A stretch of 64,000 nucleotides of DNA from Brenneria goodwinii. GTDB taxonomy: Bacteria; Pseudomonadota; Gammaproteobacteria; Enterobacterales; Enterobacteriaceae. Location of the stretch: the NCBI RefSeq assembly GCF_002291445.1, contig NZ_CP014137.1, positions 310,001-374,000 on the forward strand, given 5' to 3'. Made by a program: the position numbers and the translations under genes. A model generated the notes under the pieces. That model did no database searches. It had not been told where the DNA came from and saw only the letters and a program-made list of their open reading frames with translations. Positions 22,402 through 33,780 of the stretch are shown piece by piece (the stretch's first letter is position 1; each line of letters opens with the position of its first letter).

Positions 22402-22471
22402 ATGTGGGTCAATAGTTGCTTAAAAGACGAGCAATAATACTTTGATTAGAGGATTAGCACAAGGTAAACCT

Positions 22472-23227
22472 TCAGAAGCAGTCTTTCTTGCTGCGTAACT
22501 GGGCAAAAACTTGCCAATTCTCTATGCTTTCTGGTTCATCTGATAGTTTTCTTTTTAAATCAATATCATGGCATCTAAGAAAAAGGTTGATTTTTCGCTC
22601 CAATCCCAGCGTGGTGGGGAGGGTAGACTGTGATTTTTCGCGTATCTGACTGATTTTATGAAGATAGGCCTTAATAGTGGGCTCTTCCGGCCATATTGCA
22701 TTAGAAAATTTTAAGTTTGATAGCGTGTATTCATGGGCGCAGCAGATTAGCGTATCGTCGGGTAGTTTCGATATTTTTTCTATTGAATCATGCATTTGCC
22801 TTGGCGTACCTTCAAAAATACGTCCGCATCCACCGGAGAAAAGCGTGTCCCCGCAGAACAGGAATGGGTGGGAATAATAAGCAACATGTCCTGCTGTATG
22901 ACCTGGAACGGCAAGTACAGAAAAGTCCGAATTTAGCAGCGACAGGATATTCCCCTCTTTCACAATGTTCGTTGCGCCGCTTTTTTGTGTTTCCTGAGGA
23001 CCAAAAACCGGCAGATTGGCATAATGCCCGACAATAGCGGCGACGCCTCCGACATGGTCATGATGGTGATGTGTCAGTAAAATCGCGTCGGGTGTAAGCT
23101 GACGCTTATTGAGCGCATCCAATACCGGCTGCGCGTCTCCCGGATCGACGATAACACAATGGTTTTCTTTATTACTCAGTAACCAAATGTAGTTGTCCTG
23201 AAGTGCTGCAATACTGATAAGATTCAT
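22472..23227 (-). CDS. gloB: Hydroxyacylglutathione hydrolase (glyoxalase II)
   Basis: Hydrolyses S-lactoylglutathione to D-lactate in methylglyoxal detoxification. The 251-aa metallo-beta-lactamase-fold protein has the binuclear metal motif [10 protein letters not shown] (52-61), then [12 protein letters not shown] and [14 protein letters not shown], and the C-terminal HAGH domain ending RSKKDCF. It lies divergent from yafS with 43 bp between the starts, as in E. coli. Confidence 0.95.
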   Translation of the reverse strand: MNLISIAALQDNYIWLLSNKENHCVIVDPGDAQPVLDALNKRQLTPDAILLTHHHHDHVGGVAAIVGHYANLPVFGPQETQKSGATNIVKEGNILSLLNSDFSVLAVPGHTAGHVAYYSHPFLFCGDTLFSGGCGRIFEGTPRQMHDSIEKISKLPDDTLICCAHEYTLSNLKFSNAIWPEEPTIKAYLHKISQIREKSQSTLPTTLGLERKINLFLRCHDIDLKRKLSDEPESIENWQVFAQLRSKKDCF

Positions 23228-23270
23228 GGATTACCTCGCTTTGCTATCAGCCCGGGGAAGATAATAGAAC

Positions 23271-23987
23271 ATGAAGCCAGCACAAACACCTCAAACTGTC
23301 TTGGTTCCCGCCTCGTGGGACGATATTTCCTGGGGCGGGTATTACCGAGAATCGCTTGAACAGGCATTGCTCCCCTGGTGGCCGAAGTTATTCGGTTTTC
23401 ATTTATTGAAAATAGGGCCATTGAGTGCGGCGATAAACATAAAAGATTGCACCATATCCCATCAGGTCAATGTCGCACCGGATGGCGATAGTGTACAGGT
23501 CATCGCCGATCCGCATTATTTACCCTTTTCTGAGAAATCGGTAGACGCTTGCCTGTTAGCGCAAACGCTGTCCTATTCCGCCGATCCGCATCGTATTCTA
23601 CGGGAAGTGGATCGTGTGCTGATTGATGATGGCTGGCTGATATTGAGCACTTTTAATCCGGTCAGTTTGTTGGGGATCGCAAAATTAATTCCTGGGTTAA
23701 ACAAACGGCAGCCATACAGCAGCCGAATGTTTACCCAAATGCGAATCATAGACTGGCTCAGTCTGCTGAATTATGAAGTGGTGCATCACGCCAGTCTTCA
23801 AGTTACTCCGTGGCGTAAAAACAAGGGAAAACTGAATAAACATTTCCCTATATTCGGTTGCCTGTCGCTGATTGTTGCGCGCAAGCGGACTATTCCCCTG
23901 AGCTTCACGCCGATGCGTACCCGGCTTTGTAAAGTGCCTTTGGGCCGCACGGTGGGCGTGACGAAGATTTTTCGTAATCGCGATTAA
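23271..23987 (+). CDS. yafS: Class I SAM-dependent methyltransferase YafS
   Basis: A 238-aa putative methyltransferase. Residues about 60-140 carry a reduced AdoMet fold: [24 protein letters not shown] resembles motifs II-III and [18 protein letters not shown] resembles post-motif segments of Methyltransf_11. Its substrate is unknown. The stop codon overlaps the convergent rnhA stop by 3 bp. Its position between gloB and rnhA is conserved with E. coli. Confidence 0.88.
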   Translation: MKPAQTPQTVLVPASWDDISWGGYYRESLEQALLPWWPKLFGFHLLKIGPLSAAINIKDCTISHQVNVAPDGDSVQVIADPHYLPFSEKSVDACLLAQTLSYSADPHRILREVDRVLIDDGWLILSTFNPVSLLGIAKLIPGLNKRQPYSSRMFTQMRIIDWLSLLNYEVVHHASLQVTPWRKNKGKLNKHFPIFGCLSLIVARKRTIPLSFTPMRTRLCKVPLGRTVGVTKIFRNRD

Positions 23988-24451
23988 TTCTCTGGGTTGT
24001 AACCGATATCATCAAGCGTAGGGGCGTTGGCGGCGCTGCGGGCAAGTTCGTCACAGCGTTCATTCTCAGGATGACCTGCGTGACCTTTCACCCATTCCCA
24101 GCGCAGAGTATGGCGCTGGATCGCCTGATCCAGCCGCTGCCAAAGATCGACATTTTTTACCGGTTTTTTGTCTGCCGTTTTCCAGCCACGCTTTTTCCAG
24201 TTGTGGATCCAACTGGTGATCCCCTGGCGAACATATTGACTGTCGGTGCTTAAAACCACTTCGCAGGGTGAAGTTAAACTTTCAAGCGCGGCAATGGCGG
24301 CCATCAATTCCATACGGTTATTGGTGGTCAACCGATAGCCCGCACTCAGGGTTTTTTCATGCTGTTTATAGCGCAGCAGAGCGCCATAACCTCCGGGGCC
24401 CGGATTACCGAGACAAGATCCGTCGGTGAAAATCTCTACCTGTTTAAGCAT
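23984..24451 (-). CDS. rnhA: Ribonuclease HI
   Basis: Degrades RNA in RNA:DNA hybrids. From the ATG at 24451 it has 155 aa, the E. coli length; the longer frame crosses into the dnaQ promoter. Catalytic residues are recognisable: D10 ([12 protein letters not shown]), E48 (NRMELMAAI), D70 (STDSQYV) and D134 (NERCDELA). The tail runs [16 protein letters not shown]. It is divergent from dnaQ with a 55-bp shared promoter region, as in E. coli. Confidence 0.97.
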   Translation of the reverse strand: MLKQVEIFTDGSCLGNPGPGGYGALLRYKQHEKTLSAGYRLTTNNRMELMAAIAALESLTSPCEVVLSTDSQYVRQGITSWIHNWKKRGWKTADKKPVKNVDLWQRLDQAIQRHTLRWEWVKGHAGHPENERCDELARSAANAPTLDDIGYNPEN

Positions 24452-24506
24452 CTCTGGTAGACTCTTCCTTATGGTGAAAATGGCAAGTCTGACATAAACG
24501 AAAACG

Positions 24507-25244
24507 ATGAGCACTGAAATTACGCGACAAATCGTCCTGGATACGGAAACCACCGGTATGAACAAGCTGGGGGTTCACTACGAAGGGCACAAAATTATTG
24601 AGATTGGCGCTGTTGAGGTGATTAACCGTCGTCTGACCGGGCGACACTATCATGTGTACATCAAGCCCGATCGTTTGGTTGATCCTGAGGCCTATCATGT
24701 GCACGGCATCAGCGATGAATTTTTGGCGGATAAGCCGACCTACGCGGAGATTGCTGACGATTTCCTCGACTTTATCCGCGGGGCTGAATTAGTCATCCAT
24801 AACGCAATGTTTGATATCGGCTTTATGGATTATGAATTCCGGATGTTAAACCGGAATATTCCCAAGACGGAAACCTTCTGCAAGATAACCGATAGCTTGC
24901 TGATGGCGCGAAAAATTTTTCCGGGCAAACGGAATAATTTGGATGCGTTATGCGATCGCTATCAGATAGACAACAGTAAGCGAACGCTGCACGGCGCATT
25001 GCTCGATGCCGAAATCCTGGCGGAAGTTTATCTGGCGATGACGGGGGGCCAGACATCGCTGGCATTCTCGATGGAAGGTGAAGTTCGGCAGCAGGAAAAT
25101 GAGAGCGAAAGTATTCAGCGCATTGCGCGCCCGGTTTCGGCGTTAAAAGTGTTATACGCCGATGAAGAAGAATTGCTGATGCATGAAAAGCGTCTGGATT
25201 TGATCGCGAAGAAAGGCGGTAGCTGCCTTTGGCGTAATGAATAG
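24507..25244 (+). CDS. dnaQ: DNA polymerase III epsilon subunit (3'-5' proofreading exonuclease)
   Basis: Proofreading subunit of the replicase. The 245-aa protein has the DEDDh exonuclease residues D12/E14 (LDTETTG), D103 ([10 protein letters not shown]), H162 and D167 ([10 protein letters not shown]). The clamp-binding motif QTSLAF is at 182-187, and the C-terminal segment that contacts the alpha subunit is present. It is divergent from rnhA and followed by tRNA-Asp, as in E. coli. Confidence 0.97.
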   Translation: MSTEITRQIVLDTETTGMNKLGVHYEGHKIIEIGAVEVINRRLTGRHYHVYIKPDRLVDPEAYHVHGISDEFLADKPTYAEIADDFLDFIRGAELVIHNAMFDIGFMDYEFRMLNRNIPKTETFCKITDSLLMARKIFPGKRNNLDALCDRYQIDNSKRTLHGALLDAEILAEVYLAMTGGQTSLAFSMEGEVRQQENESESIQRIARPVSALKVLYADEEELLMHEKRLDLIAKKGGSCLWRNE

Positions 25245-25370
25245 TACGACGGTGATGATGAAACCGTCTCTCAGATGAAATTATGAGCAAACAGAATCGC
25301 TTAGTTATAAAAACCATTGACGTAATAGTACCATCATCTTAGTATTCACCCCGCTCAATGAGCACCGAGT

Positions 25371-25447
25371 GGAGCGGTAGTTCAGTTGGTTAGAATACCT
25401 GCCTGTCACGCAGGGGGTCGCGGGTTCGAGTCCCGTCCGTTCCGCCA
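25371..25447 (+). tRNA. aspV: tRNA-Asp (GTC), second copy
   Basis: A 77-nt tRNA with encoded CCA, anticodon GTC at 25405-25407, identical to the copy at 18441. Located after dnaQ like aspV in E. coli. It borders the accessory patch that follows. Confidence 0.97.
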
Positions 25448-25787
25448 CTTATCTATTCCGGGATGTTCCTATACATCTCTGGATGAATGAAAACCGTATC
25501 GCTGTCAAAGGCATACGGTTTTTTTTCGTCTTTACGTTTGCTGCGGCGTGTCGGGGTAGCGCAAAGACCATGTGTAGATCGCCCTAAGAGGGTTGGTTTC
25601 CAGCGCTCTATTGGTATGGCTGCGACGCGTTCTCGGGGACCGATCAGCAAGATGCGCGTTTCGCTGAATTCGATGGCGCGGAGTTGGAAATAGTCTTTTA
25701 TCCGAATCAGTTATTTATGTAAACTTACCGGTAGTCCATTGTTTACTATCGGGTTGCCGAGAGTTGTTTAAATGATTGAGGTCGGGG
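25448..25787. other. Gap after tRNA-Asp: terminator and unassigned DNA
   Basis: A terminator follows the tRNA: stem AAACCGTAT / ATACGGTTT (25491-25499, 25513-25521) with a T-run to 25526. The remaining 260 bp hold overlapping short ORFs on both strands (65 aa at 25453-25650 minus, 68 aa at 25487-25693 plus). Neither has a good ribosome-binding site or a recognisable family, and both cross the terminator. I assign no gene here. Confidence 0.6.
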
Positions 25788-26708
25788 ATGCTTAAGTTTT
25801 TTTATAAAGATACTTTCTATTTAATGCGAGGGGTTTTGGTGGTATCAGTATTTCTGATAGTAATCGATTTGCTGTGCACATTGTCTAAAAAATACCTTCA
25901 CCAAGATATATCCGGGGTATACACACTGTTCTTTTATATATTTCTTTCTATTCTGGCGATACCCGTCTTAAAGATAGGGACAAAAGCGCTTTTTATCATT
26001 ACAACAAAAAAAGAGAACAATAAAATCATTCAGGGTATTAACAAAAATCCCAAATATCCATGCAGGGATGAAAAAGATGCTTTGTTGGTAAAAATTAGCG
26101 GGCTATATTCCATTACCGCCACAGGGAACGGTAAAAACAAAAACCATCCAAATTTCGTTAATAGTATAGAAGAGTGCGACCTGGACAATCCCACCGCGGT
26201 TGACCTGATTAAAAACGCATTATCGGGTAGCTATGATATTGAAACTGATGAACAGTTGAAGTGTTTTATTTATTCCCTGCTGGATGAGGATAACTACGGG
26301 AAAACGCACCATGCAAATTACCAGAAGCAGCTTGCGCATTTATATCGTCTGGCTGGTAAAACCGGTGCTGATATCACGCCGGTAAGCGATATGGCTAATG
26401 TTGATTCGGCCTTCAATCTTCAGCGTGCGGCATTATTAATGAGATCGGGCGTCACCCTCGGCATGCTTACGCTGGATGAGTGGGACGCATTAAAAAATAT
26501 TCTGGCGCAACGGCTAGAGGAAAATTTTTCCTCTCTCGACGAATTTATTCATGATTATATGCTGGCTGTTTACCTTTTCCATCACGAGGGCGCGATGGGC
26601 GCGTCGATGATCCTTGAAAGGCTTTATGGCCTTGCCACGCTTCAGGAAAATAATTATTTCGCCTGGAGCGCCGCTGAATTAAACCGCCCGCCAGCAACGC
26701 TGGTATAG
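25788..26708 (+). CDS. Membrane-anchored DUF1266 protein
   Basis: A 306-aa protein from the ATG at 25788 (a TTG four codons earlier is less likely). Two hydrophobic segments near residues 14-33 and 43-65 suggest an N-terminal membrane anchor. The soluble part ends in a DUF1266-like domain: the segments FNLQRAALLMRSGVTLGM, LDEWDALKNILAQ and SLDEFIHDYMLAVYLF resemble the conserved Trp-containing helices of that family. The function is unknown. Its first 250 bp are AT-rich compared with neighbours, which, with the adjacent tRNA-Asp, hints at acquisition by transfer. The family call is by eye. Confidence 0.65.
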   Translation: MLKFFYKDTFYLMRGVLVVSVFLIVIDLLCTLSKKYLHQDISGVYTLFFYIFLSILAIPVLKIGTKALFIITTKKENNKIIQGINKNPKYPCRDEKDALLVKISGLYSITATGNGKNKNHPNFVNSIEECDLDNPTAVDLIKNALSGSYDIETDEQLKCFIYSLLDEDNYGKTHHANYQKQLAHLYRLAGKTGADITPVSDMANVDSAFNLQRAALLMRSGVTLGMLTLDEWDALKNILAQRLEENFSSLDEFIHDYMLAVYLFHHEGAMGASMILERLYGLATLQENNYFAWSAAELNRPPATLV

Positions 26709-26881
26709 TCCGCGTTGTCTGACGGATACTTTTGTGACCATCGATGGCTTAACAGCCGCCGGATGACTTTCAAATCGCGAGTCGGTCCAGGCGGCTGCAG
26801 GTAAAGGATAAGCCTGATTGTGTGGGGGCCTGAAGGCCGACGATAAAGTGAAATTAACTGTGCTTGTTGAGGATAATCATT

Positions 26882-27370
26882 GTGAGTATGGATGTTTTTC
26901 TGGCGGCGGTTGCACAGGGTGATGAAGGCTTCATTCCTTTAGCCGTGGTGGAGTCCGCTTTTCATCATGCCATTACTCTGCGGGAGGTTGCCGACAATAA
27001 ATGTACGTTGTTATTGGAATATCCCAATCCTGACGCCGGAAAACAAATAGCCTGGCCTGATGGCTCAACGGCCACCGTTAGCGACGTCGACACCCTGGAT
27101 ATTACGATTAAGCTGGTGTCGAACGGCAAGGAACCGATGACCAATGGGTTTGGCGTCAATCGCCCCCCTCACCACGCTCCTTTCTGGCAAAGCCTGTATC
27201 AAATACTGGAAACCACCCACACGGCCTTTTTTTGGCCCGGTAATGGCGATAATTTAATTGTCGGACAGAAAGAAACCATTCCACATCTACCTGAATCCAT
27301 GATAAATGCCTTGGGCGCGCCTTACGTCGTATCAAACTATCAACAAATTACCGAGCGAATGCGCGGCTAA
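26882..27370 (+). CDS. Hypothetical protein, 162 aa
   Basis: I do not recognise this family. The GTG at 26882 has GAGGA eight bases upstream; the next ATG is at 26888. The protein is acidic, soluble and lacks a signal peptide. Its N-terminus (DVFLAAVAQGDEGFIPLAVVESAF) and a possible beta-rich middle (TLLLEYPN, ATVSDVDTLDITI) end in a segment with several aromatic residues (HAPFWQSLYQILETTHTAFF). It follows the DUF1266 gene on the same strand after 173 bp, so the two may form a module. Confidence 0.6.
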   Translation: MSMDVFLAAVAQGDEGFIPLAVVESAFHHAITLREVADNKCTLLLEYPNPDAGKQIAWPDGSTATVSDVDTLDITIKLVSNGKEPMTNGFGVNRPPHHAPFWQSLYQILETTHTAFFWPGNGDNLIVGQKETIPHLPESMINALGAPYVVSNYQQITERMRG

Positions 27371-27531
27371 AATAGCTTGCCTGCGCCATTGCTGATTGAG
27401 CTGCCTCTCGCTTTCGTTGATTGATTTCTTGAAAGCGAGCAGGGGGCTGAATCAGCTGCCGATCATCGTTTACCGACATCAGTGCTTTGCTGCGGTTCTG
27501 GGCGTATTTGAACCCTTACCCGATGGTCAGG

Positions 27532-28518
<987 letters not shown>

Positions 28519-30669
28519 TTATAACGCACAGGACACGCAGCCCTGAACTTCGGTGCCTTCCAATGCCATCTGCCGTATACGAATGTAGTAAATGGTCTTT
28601 ATGCCTTTTTTCCAGGCATAAATCTGTGCTTTGTTGATATCACGCGTGGTGGCGGTATCACGGAAAAATAGCGTCAGCGACAGCCCCTGATCGACATGCT
28701 GGGTGGCCGCCGCGTAGGTATCGATAATCTTTTGCGGCCCGATCTCGTAGGCGTCCTGATAGTATTCCAGGTTGTCGTTGGTCATGTAGGGGGCCGGGTA
28801 GTAGACGCGGCCGATTTTGCCCTCTTTACGGATTTCAATCCGCGACACGATCGGGTGGATGCTCGACGTGGAGTGATTGATATAAGAGATCGAACCGGTC
28901 GGCGGCACCGCCTGCAAATTCTGATTATAAATACCATGCGTCATCACGGCGTCGCGCAGCGCGGCCCAGTCCTGCTGGTTGGGAATGGTGATTCCCGCCC
29001 GCTCGAACAGTTCGCGCGCTCGTTCCGTAGCCGGCTCCCAGCGCAGCTCAATGTATTTGTCGAAATATTCGCCGGAGGCATATTTCGAGTTTTCGAATCC
29101 TTTGAAGCACTGACCGCGCTCTATCGCCAACTGGTTGGACGCCCGCAGCGCATGGTAGGCGACGGCGTAGAAGTAGATGTTGGTAAAGTCGATCGCTTCC
29201 TCGGAACCGTAAAAAATTCTCTCGCGGGCCAAATAGCCGTGCAGATTCATTTGTCCGAGGCCGATGGCGTGGGATTCATCATTGCCTTTTTCAATCGACG
29301 GCACGGAGTGGATGTGGCTCATATCGGAGACGGCGGTCAGCGCCCGAATCGCCATCTCGACGGTGAGGCCGAAATCCGGCGATTCCATCGCCTTGGCAAT
29401 GTTCAGCGAACCCAGGTTGCAGGAAATGTCTTTACCGGTATAGCGATAGCCTAAATCCTCATCGTATTGACTGGCATCGTTAACCTGCAGGATTTCAGAG
29501 CACAGGTTGCTCATGTTGATGCGGCCCTGAATCGGATTGGCGCGGTTGACCGTATCTTCAAACATCATATAGGGATAACCGGACTCAAACTGGATTTCAG
29601 CCAGGATTTGAAAGAACTCCCGCGCTTTGATCTGCGACTTGCGGATGCGCTTGTCGTCGACCATCTCCTGATATTTTTCCGTGACGCTGATTTCCGACAG
29701 CGGCACGCCGTAGACCTGCTCGACGTCATAAGGCGAGAACAGATACATCACCTGATTGTTTTTTGCCAGTTGGAAGGTGATATCCGGGATGACCACGCCG
29801 AGCGACAGGGTTTTAATGCGGATTTTTTCATCGGCATTTTCCCGTTTGGTATCCAGGAAGCGCAGAATATCGGGATGGTGCGCGTTGAGATAAACGGCGC
29901 CCGCCCCCTGGCGCGCTCCTAGCTGGTTGGCGTAGGAAAACGCATCTTCCAGCATTTTCATTACCGGTATGATGCCGGATGACTGATTCTCGATTCTTTT
30001 TATCGGCGCGCCGGTTTCCCGGATATTGGTGAGCATAAACGCGACGCCGCCGCCGCGTTTGGAAAGCTGCAGCGCGGAGTTGATGGCGCGGCCGATAGAC
30101 TCCATATTGTCTTCAATACGCAGCAGGAAGCAGGACACCAGCTCGCCGCGCTGTTTTTTCCCGCAGTTGAGGAACGTGGGGGTGGCGGGTTGAAAACGTC
30201 CGCTGATGATCTCTTCGACCAGCGCGCTGGCGAGCTCGGTATTTCCGGCGGCCAGCGTGAGCGCCACCATGCAGACGCGATCTTCGTAGCGTTCCAAATA
30301 GCGTTTGCCGTCAAAGGTTTTGAGCGTATAGCCGGTGTAATACTTGAAGGCGCCAAGAAAAGTTTGAAAGCGGAATTTGTGGCTGTAGGCCTGCTGGAAA
30401 AGGCTCTTGATAAAGCTGAAGGCGTACTGATCCAGCACGTCGGCTTCGTAGTAGCCCTCTTCGACCAGATAACGCAGCTTCTCTTCCAGGTTATGGAAGA
30501 ACACCGTATTTTGATTGACGTGCTGCAAGAAATAGCGCCGCGCCGCCAGCTTATCCTGTTCGAACTGGATGCGCCCCTCGGCGTCGTAGAGGTTCAGCAT
30601 GGCGTTCAGCGCATGGTAATCCAGCTCCGTGTTGGCTGGTTTGGTGATCACGGATTCTGTCGTTGCCAA
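28519..30669 (-). CDS. nrdE: Class Ib ribonucleotide reductase alpha subunit NrdE
   Basis: The catalytic subunit, reducing ribonucleoside diphosphates. It has 716 aa starting at a TTG (30669) that overlaps the end of nrdI by 22 bp; E. coli uses ATG at the equivalent site. Active-site residues are seen in [15 protein letters not shown] (cysteine), NLCSEIL and the C-terminal redox pair [23 protein letters not shown] and [18 protein letters not shown] are family signatures. The N-terminal ATP-cone of class Ia enzymes is absent, as expected for NrdE. Confidence 0.96.
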   Translation of the reverse strand: MATTESVITKPANTELDYHALNAMLNLYDAEGRIQFEQDKLAARRYFLQHVNQNTVFFHNLEEKLRYLVEEGYYEADVLDQYAFSFIKSLFQQAYSHKFRFQTFLGAFKYYTGYTLKTFDGKRYLERYEDRVCMVALTLAAGNTELASALVEEIISGRFQPATPTFLNCGKKQRGELVSCFLLRIEDNMESIGRAINSALQLSKRGGGVAFMLTNIRETGAPIKRIENQSSGIIPVMKMLEDAFSYANQLGARQGAGAVYLNAHHPDILRFLDTKRENADEKIRIKTLSLGVVIPDITFQLAKNNQVMYLFSPYDVEQVYGVPLSEISVTEKYQEMVDDKRIRKSQIKAREFFQILAEIQFESGYPYMMFEDTVNRANPIQGRINMSNLCSEILQVNDASQYDEDLGYRYTGKDISCNLGSLNIAKAMESPDFGLTVEMAIRALTAVSDMSHIHSVPSIEKGNDESHAIGLGQMNLHGYLARERIFYGSEEAIDFTNIYFYAVAYHALRASNQLAIERGQCFKGFENSKYASGEYFDKYIELRWEPATERARELFERAGITIPNQQDWAALRDAVMTHGIYNQNLQAVPPTGSISYINHSTSSIHPIVSRIEIRKEGKIGRVYYPAPYMTNDNLEYYQDAYEIGPQKIIDTYAAATQHVDQGLSLTLFFRDTATTRDINKAQIYAWKKGIKTIYYIRIRQMALEGTEVQGCVSCAL

Positions 30670-31055
30670 AATTCAGTTACTCCCTTACGCACGTTTTCAA
30701 CGTCTTCTGCCGTACCCAGTAGCTCGAAGCGATACAGAAAGGGTACCTGGCACTTCTGCGCGATGATATCGCCGGCGATGCAGTACGCCGTCCCAAAGTT
30801 CATATTGCCTGCGGCAATCACTCCCCGCAGCCGCTCGCGGTTATGCCGATCGTTAAGAAAACGAATCACCTGTATGGGTACGGCGCCTTTGGCGCTGCCC
30901 CCGCCATAGCTGGGAACCACCAGAATATAAGGTTGATCCATTTTCAATACGGGTTGGTCAGCCGCTATCGGAATACGCAGGGCTGGTAAACCGACCCTGG
31001 TGATGAAGCGATGGGTATTTTCCGACTGGCTGGAAAAGTAGACCAGCGGGTTCAT
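30648..31055 (-). CDS. nrdI: Flavodoxin-like NrdI
   Basis: A flavoprotein that supplies oxidant to assemble the dimanganese-tyrosyl cofactor of NrdF. It has 135 aa, with an FMN-binding N-terminus [13 protein letters not shown], the loop PSYGGG and the [10 protein letters not shown] segment near the flavin. It starts 8 bp after nrdH and overlaps nrdE by 22 bp, indicating translational coupling. Confidence 0.95.
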   Translation of the reverse strand: MNPLVYFSSQSENTHRFITRVGLPALRIPIAADQPVLKMDQPYILVVPSYGGGSAKGAVPIQVIRFLNDRHNRERLRGVIAAGNMNFGTAYCIAGDIIAQKCQVPFLYRFELLGTAEDVENVRKGVTEFWQRQNP

Positions 31056-31063
31056 CTTGCCCC

Positions 31064-31300
31064 CTAAGACGCTTGTAATTGGTTCAGGGTGCTGATTTTG
31101 TCCGGGCGGAAGCCGCTCCAGTGATCGTTAGCGGTCATGACTACCGGCACCTGTTGATAGCCCAGCGCTCTTACCTGCCGCAATGCCTGCTCATCTTCTG
31201 TTAGGTCCACCAGTTGGTAGGCAATTCCCTGCTTATCCAGTGCACGGCATGTCGCATTGCATTGAACACAATCTGGTTTGGTGAAAATAGTAATACGCAT
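31064..31300 (-). CDS. nrdH: Glutaredoxin-like electron donor NrdH
   Basis: A small thioredoxin-fold reductant of NrdEF, 78 aa. The redox motif CVQC is at 11-14 and the cis-proline region VPVV and the tail WSGFRPDKI are typical of NrdH. First gene of the operon. Confidence 0.95.
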   Translation of the reverse strand: MRITIFTKPDCVQCNATCRALDKQGIAYQLVDLTEDEQALRQVRALGYQQVPVVMTANDHWSGFRPDKISTLNQLQAS

Positions 31301-31445
31301 GATTCGTATTTACCCTTTGGCTTGAAAGAAGTATATCGGAGCGGTTATGTTGTTGGGCTTTGCCTCTGACCGATCCACGGAGCAGCCGTTGCATGTCTGG
31401 TGGCTACGTCTTAGATACTAGATGTAGATGTTTTAAATTTCAACC

Positions 31446-31461
31446 ATACAATATATAGGAA
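31446..31461 (-). promoter_or_regulatory. NrdR-box-like site upstream of nrdH
   Basis: The 16-mer around the core ACAATATATAG agrees with the NrdR box consensus acaCwAtATaTwGtgt at 12 positions. NrdR normally uses two boxes; a clear second one was not found, so this is tentative. Confidence 0.45.
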
Positions 31462-31602
31462 ATTCACTGAAATGTATCAAGCCGGGATCTAAGCCAGACG
31501 GCACAAGGGAAAAACAGGAATCAAGCAAAAAATTTTCTTTCGGCGCAGGGAATAAGCCGCGTCATTGTTGGCTGAATTTTGTTCTTTTCGGGGGAGCGGA
31601 TA

Positions 31603-31626
31603 AGAAAAAGGGAGCCAGGCTCCCTT
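31603..31626 (-). terminator. Terminator of speE-speD
   Basis: Stem AAGGGAGCC / GGCTCCCTT (31608-31616, 31618-31626) followed on the minus strand by TTTTTCTTA, eleven bases after the speD stop. Confidence 0.85.
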
Positions 31627-31636
31627 CATCCGTCGA

Positions 31637-32431
31637 TTACACGACCGGCAGATTTCTGCCGTAATAAATTTCCTGCATTTCGTGATACAGCAAATCGGTG
31701 ATTCGTTTACGCTCTTCCGCGCTCAATGTGGCGGGATCGACGTTAAACAGGTAGTGCTTGAGATCGAAATCCTTCAGCAACATCTTGGTGTGAAACATGT
31801 TTTCCTGATAAACGTTCACATCCATCAGGTGATACAACGATTTCATGTCTTCCGACATAAAATTCTGAATCGAATTGATCTGATGGTCGATAAAATGTTT
31901 TACGCCGTTAACATCACGGGTAAAGCCGCGCACACGATAATCAATGGTGACGATGTCCGATTCCAACTGGTGGATGAGATAATTCAGCGCTTTCAGCGGA
32001 GAGATAACGCCGCAGGTCGACACTTCAATATCGGCGCGGAAAGTGCACAGTCCGACTTCAGGATGGCTCTCCGGGTAGGTGTGTACGCAAATGTGGCTTT
32101 TGTCCAGATGGGCGACCACGGAGTTAGGCAGTGGCCCCGGAAGCTCCGAGTTATCGACATCGCGCGGATCGATCGGCTCTTCGCTGACCAGTATGGTCAC
32201 GCTGGCGCCCTGTGGCTCGTAATCCTGACGGGCGATATTGAGAATATTGGCGCCGATAATCGAGCAGGTTTCGCTCAAGATTTCGGTCAAGCGGTTGGCG
32301 TTATACTGTTCATCAATGTAGGCGATGTAACCGTTACGGTCATCGGCAGTTCTGGTGTAACAGATATCGTAGATACAAAAACTCAGGCTTTTAGTCAGAT
32401 TATTAAAGCCGTGTAGTTTCAGCTTGTGCAA
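31637..32431 (-). CDS. speD: S-adenosylmethionine decarboxylase proenzyme
   Basis: Makes decarboxylated AdoMet for spermidine synthesis. It has 264 aa, the E. coli length. The self-cleavage site that generates the pyruvoyl cofactor is K111-S112 in [16 protein letters not shown]. The start is TTG at 32431 with AAGGGGGTGA eight bases upstream. It is the second gene of the speE-speD operon; 29 bp separate them. Confidence 0.96.
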   Translation of the reverse strand: MHKLKLHGFNNLTKSLSFCIYDICYTRTADDRNGYIAYIDEQYNANRLTEILSETCSIIGANILNIARQDYEPQGASVTILVSEEPIDPRDVDNSELPGPLPNSVVAHLDKSHICVHTYPESHPEVGLCTFRADIEVSTCGVISPLKALNYLIHQLESDIVTIDYRVRGFTRDVNGVKHFIDHQINSIQNFMSEDMKSLYHLMDVNVYQENMFHTKMLLKDFDLKHYLFNVDPATLSAEERKRITDLLYHEMQEIYYGRNLPVV

Positions 32432-32460
32432 TTTAAGTCACCCCCTTATGGATGCGGTAA

Positions 32461-33324
32461 TCAGCGTGAAGCCGATAACGCATTCAGTAAATATTGCGGC
32501 AGTGCGAAACTACCAATATGGACGGCCGGATTGTAGTAGCGGCATTCAATACCGGACGCATTAACGCGTTGTTGCAGCGTCTCTGCGCTTATCTGGCGTA
32601 ATGACGGATGGTTACTGGCCCAGGCGAACGTCATGATGCCGCCGTAGTAGGTCGGGATCGCCGCCTGATAAAACGTGACGTCGCTAAAATAGTTGCTCAG
32701 TTTGTTGTGGCTGTTAACGGCTTCGTCCTGTTGCAGGAAGCAGACGCCGTTCTGCGCAACGAAAATGCCGCCTTCATTCAGACAACGGGCGCATCCCTGA
32801 TAAAAGTCGGACGTGAACAGACTTTCTCCCGGACCGATGGGATCGGTACTGTCAGAAATAATGACGTCGAATTTCTCAGTACATTGATTAACGAAATTCA
32901 CGCCATCGTCGATCACCAGACGAAAACGCGGATCGTCGTAAGCGCCGGCATTATGATTGGGTAAATACTGACGGCAGAATTCCACCACGCCCGCGTCGAT
33001 TTCCACCATCGTGATTTGTTCGACGCCGGCGTGACGGCTGACTTCACGCAGTATGCCGCCGTCGCCGCCGCCGATAATCAGCACGCGTTTGGCCTGGCCG
33101 TGGGACAACAGGGGAATATGGGTCAGCATTTCGTGATAGATAAATTCGTCACGCTCGGTGGTTTGCACCACGCCGTCCAATGCCATGACACGGCCAAGCG
33201 CCGCATTTTCAAAAATGATCAGATCCTGGTGGTCAGTCTTTTCGTGGTATAGCACCTGGTCGATGGAAAAGTACTGACCAAAGTTGGCATGCAGGGTTTC
33301 ATACCAAATTTCTTTCTGGGCCAT
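32461..33324 (-). CDS. speE: Spermidine synthase
   Basis: Transfers aminopropyl from decarboxylated AdoMet to putrescine. It has 287 aa, with the nucleotide-binding motif [14 protein letters not shown], the VEIDAGVVE strand end and the catalytic region [17 protein letters not shown]. First gene of the spermidine operon and upstream of speD, as in E. coli. Confidence 0.96.
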   Translation of the reverse strand: MAQKEIWYETLHANFGQYFSIDQVLYHEKTDHQDLIIFENAALGRVMALDGVVQTTERDEFIYHEMLTHIPLLSHGQAKRVLIIGGGDGGILREVSRHAGVEQITMVEIDAGVVEFCRQYLPNHNAGAYDDPRFRLVIDDGVNFVNQCTEKFDVIISDSTDPIGPGESLFTSDFYQGCARCLNEGGIFVAQNGVCFLQQDEAVNSHNKLSNYFSDVTFYQAAIPTYYGGIMTFAWASNHPSLRQISAETLQQRVNASGIECRYYNPAVHIGSFALPQYLLNALSASR

Positions 33325-33432
33325 GTTCGGGCTTCCTCCGCGATAGCAGTCATGAAAATTGGCGCGTCATGATAGCTAACTCTTACCGCGCTTGCACGGT
33401 CAAATTTCAGTCAGTGCCGGGGAAGGAGGAAA

Positions 33433-33780
33433 TTATTTCGTGTAGGCGAGCAAACCGAGTGAATTACGGGCCAGAGACTGACATTTTTTTGGCGTCGGGA
33501 TAGCAATTTTACTTAGATCCCGGTAGCTGTCCTCGCCTAATGCGGTCATGTTAAACGCACCGTAATTGCTGAGATCCCAACTGTTTTGTTGGGCGAACGT
33601 CAACAGCGCCCGGCGAATTTGATCATTGGGTAAGTCCTGATAACCGCAGTTATTTTTCAGATAAACGAAAACGGCAGTTAAATCGGCGAGATCTTCTGCT
33701 TCAAATTCATTCAGTGCCTTACTGGCGGAGGAGAAGCTCATCAGACTAAGCAGGAGCAGCACCAGCGCTGAGTTTTTCAT
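33433..33780 (-). CDS. yacC: YacC, PulS/OutS-like small secreted protein
   Basis: A 115-aa protein with a signal peptide (MKNSALVLLLLSLMSFSSASKA) but no lipobox cysteine. The mature part (LADLTAVFVYLKNNCGYQDLPNDQI, KKCQSLARNSLGLL) has two cysteines likely to form a disulfide and matches E. coli YacC, which by family assignment resembles the type II secretion pilotins PulS/OutS. Its own role is not established. It sits directly upstream of speE on the same strand. Confidence 0.85.
   Translation of the reverse strand: MKNSALVLLLLSLMSFSSASKALNEFEAEDLADLTAVFVYLKNNCGYQDLPNDQIRRALLTFAQQNSWDLSNYGAFNMTALGEDSYRDLSKIAIPTPKKCQSLARNSLGLLAYTK

Larger units (their letters stand above)
31301..31636. other. 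nrdHIEF promoter region and gap to speD
   Basis: No gene is seen. The region holds the NrdR-box-like site (31446-31461), an AT-rich stretch (31415-31510) suitable for a promoter of nrdH, and the speD terminator at its far end. Confidence 0.65.

Noticed and set aside
28696..30909. Long plus-strand ORFs of 252, 151 and 239 aa opposite nrdE/nrdI
   Set aside because: They are antisense shadows of the nrdE and nrdI codons in GC-rich DNA, with low-complexity His/Arg/Val-rich translations and no ribosome-binding sites.
31400..31440. Second NrdR box about three turns from the first
   Set aside because: Windows at the expected spacing matched the consensus at no more than half of the positions.
31682..32416. 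244-aa plus-strand ORF opposite speD
   Set aside because: Antisense shadow; speD on the minus strand is a full-length recognised enzyme.
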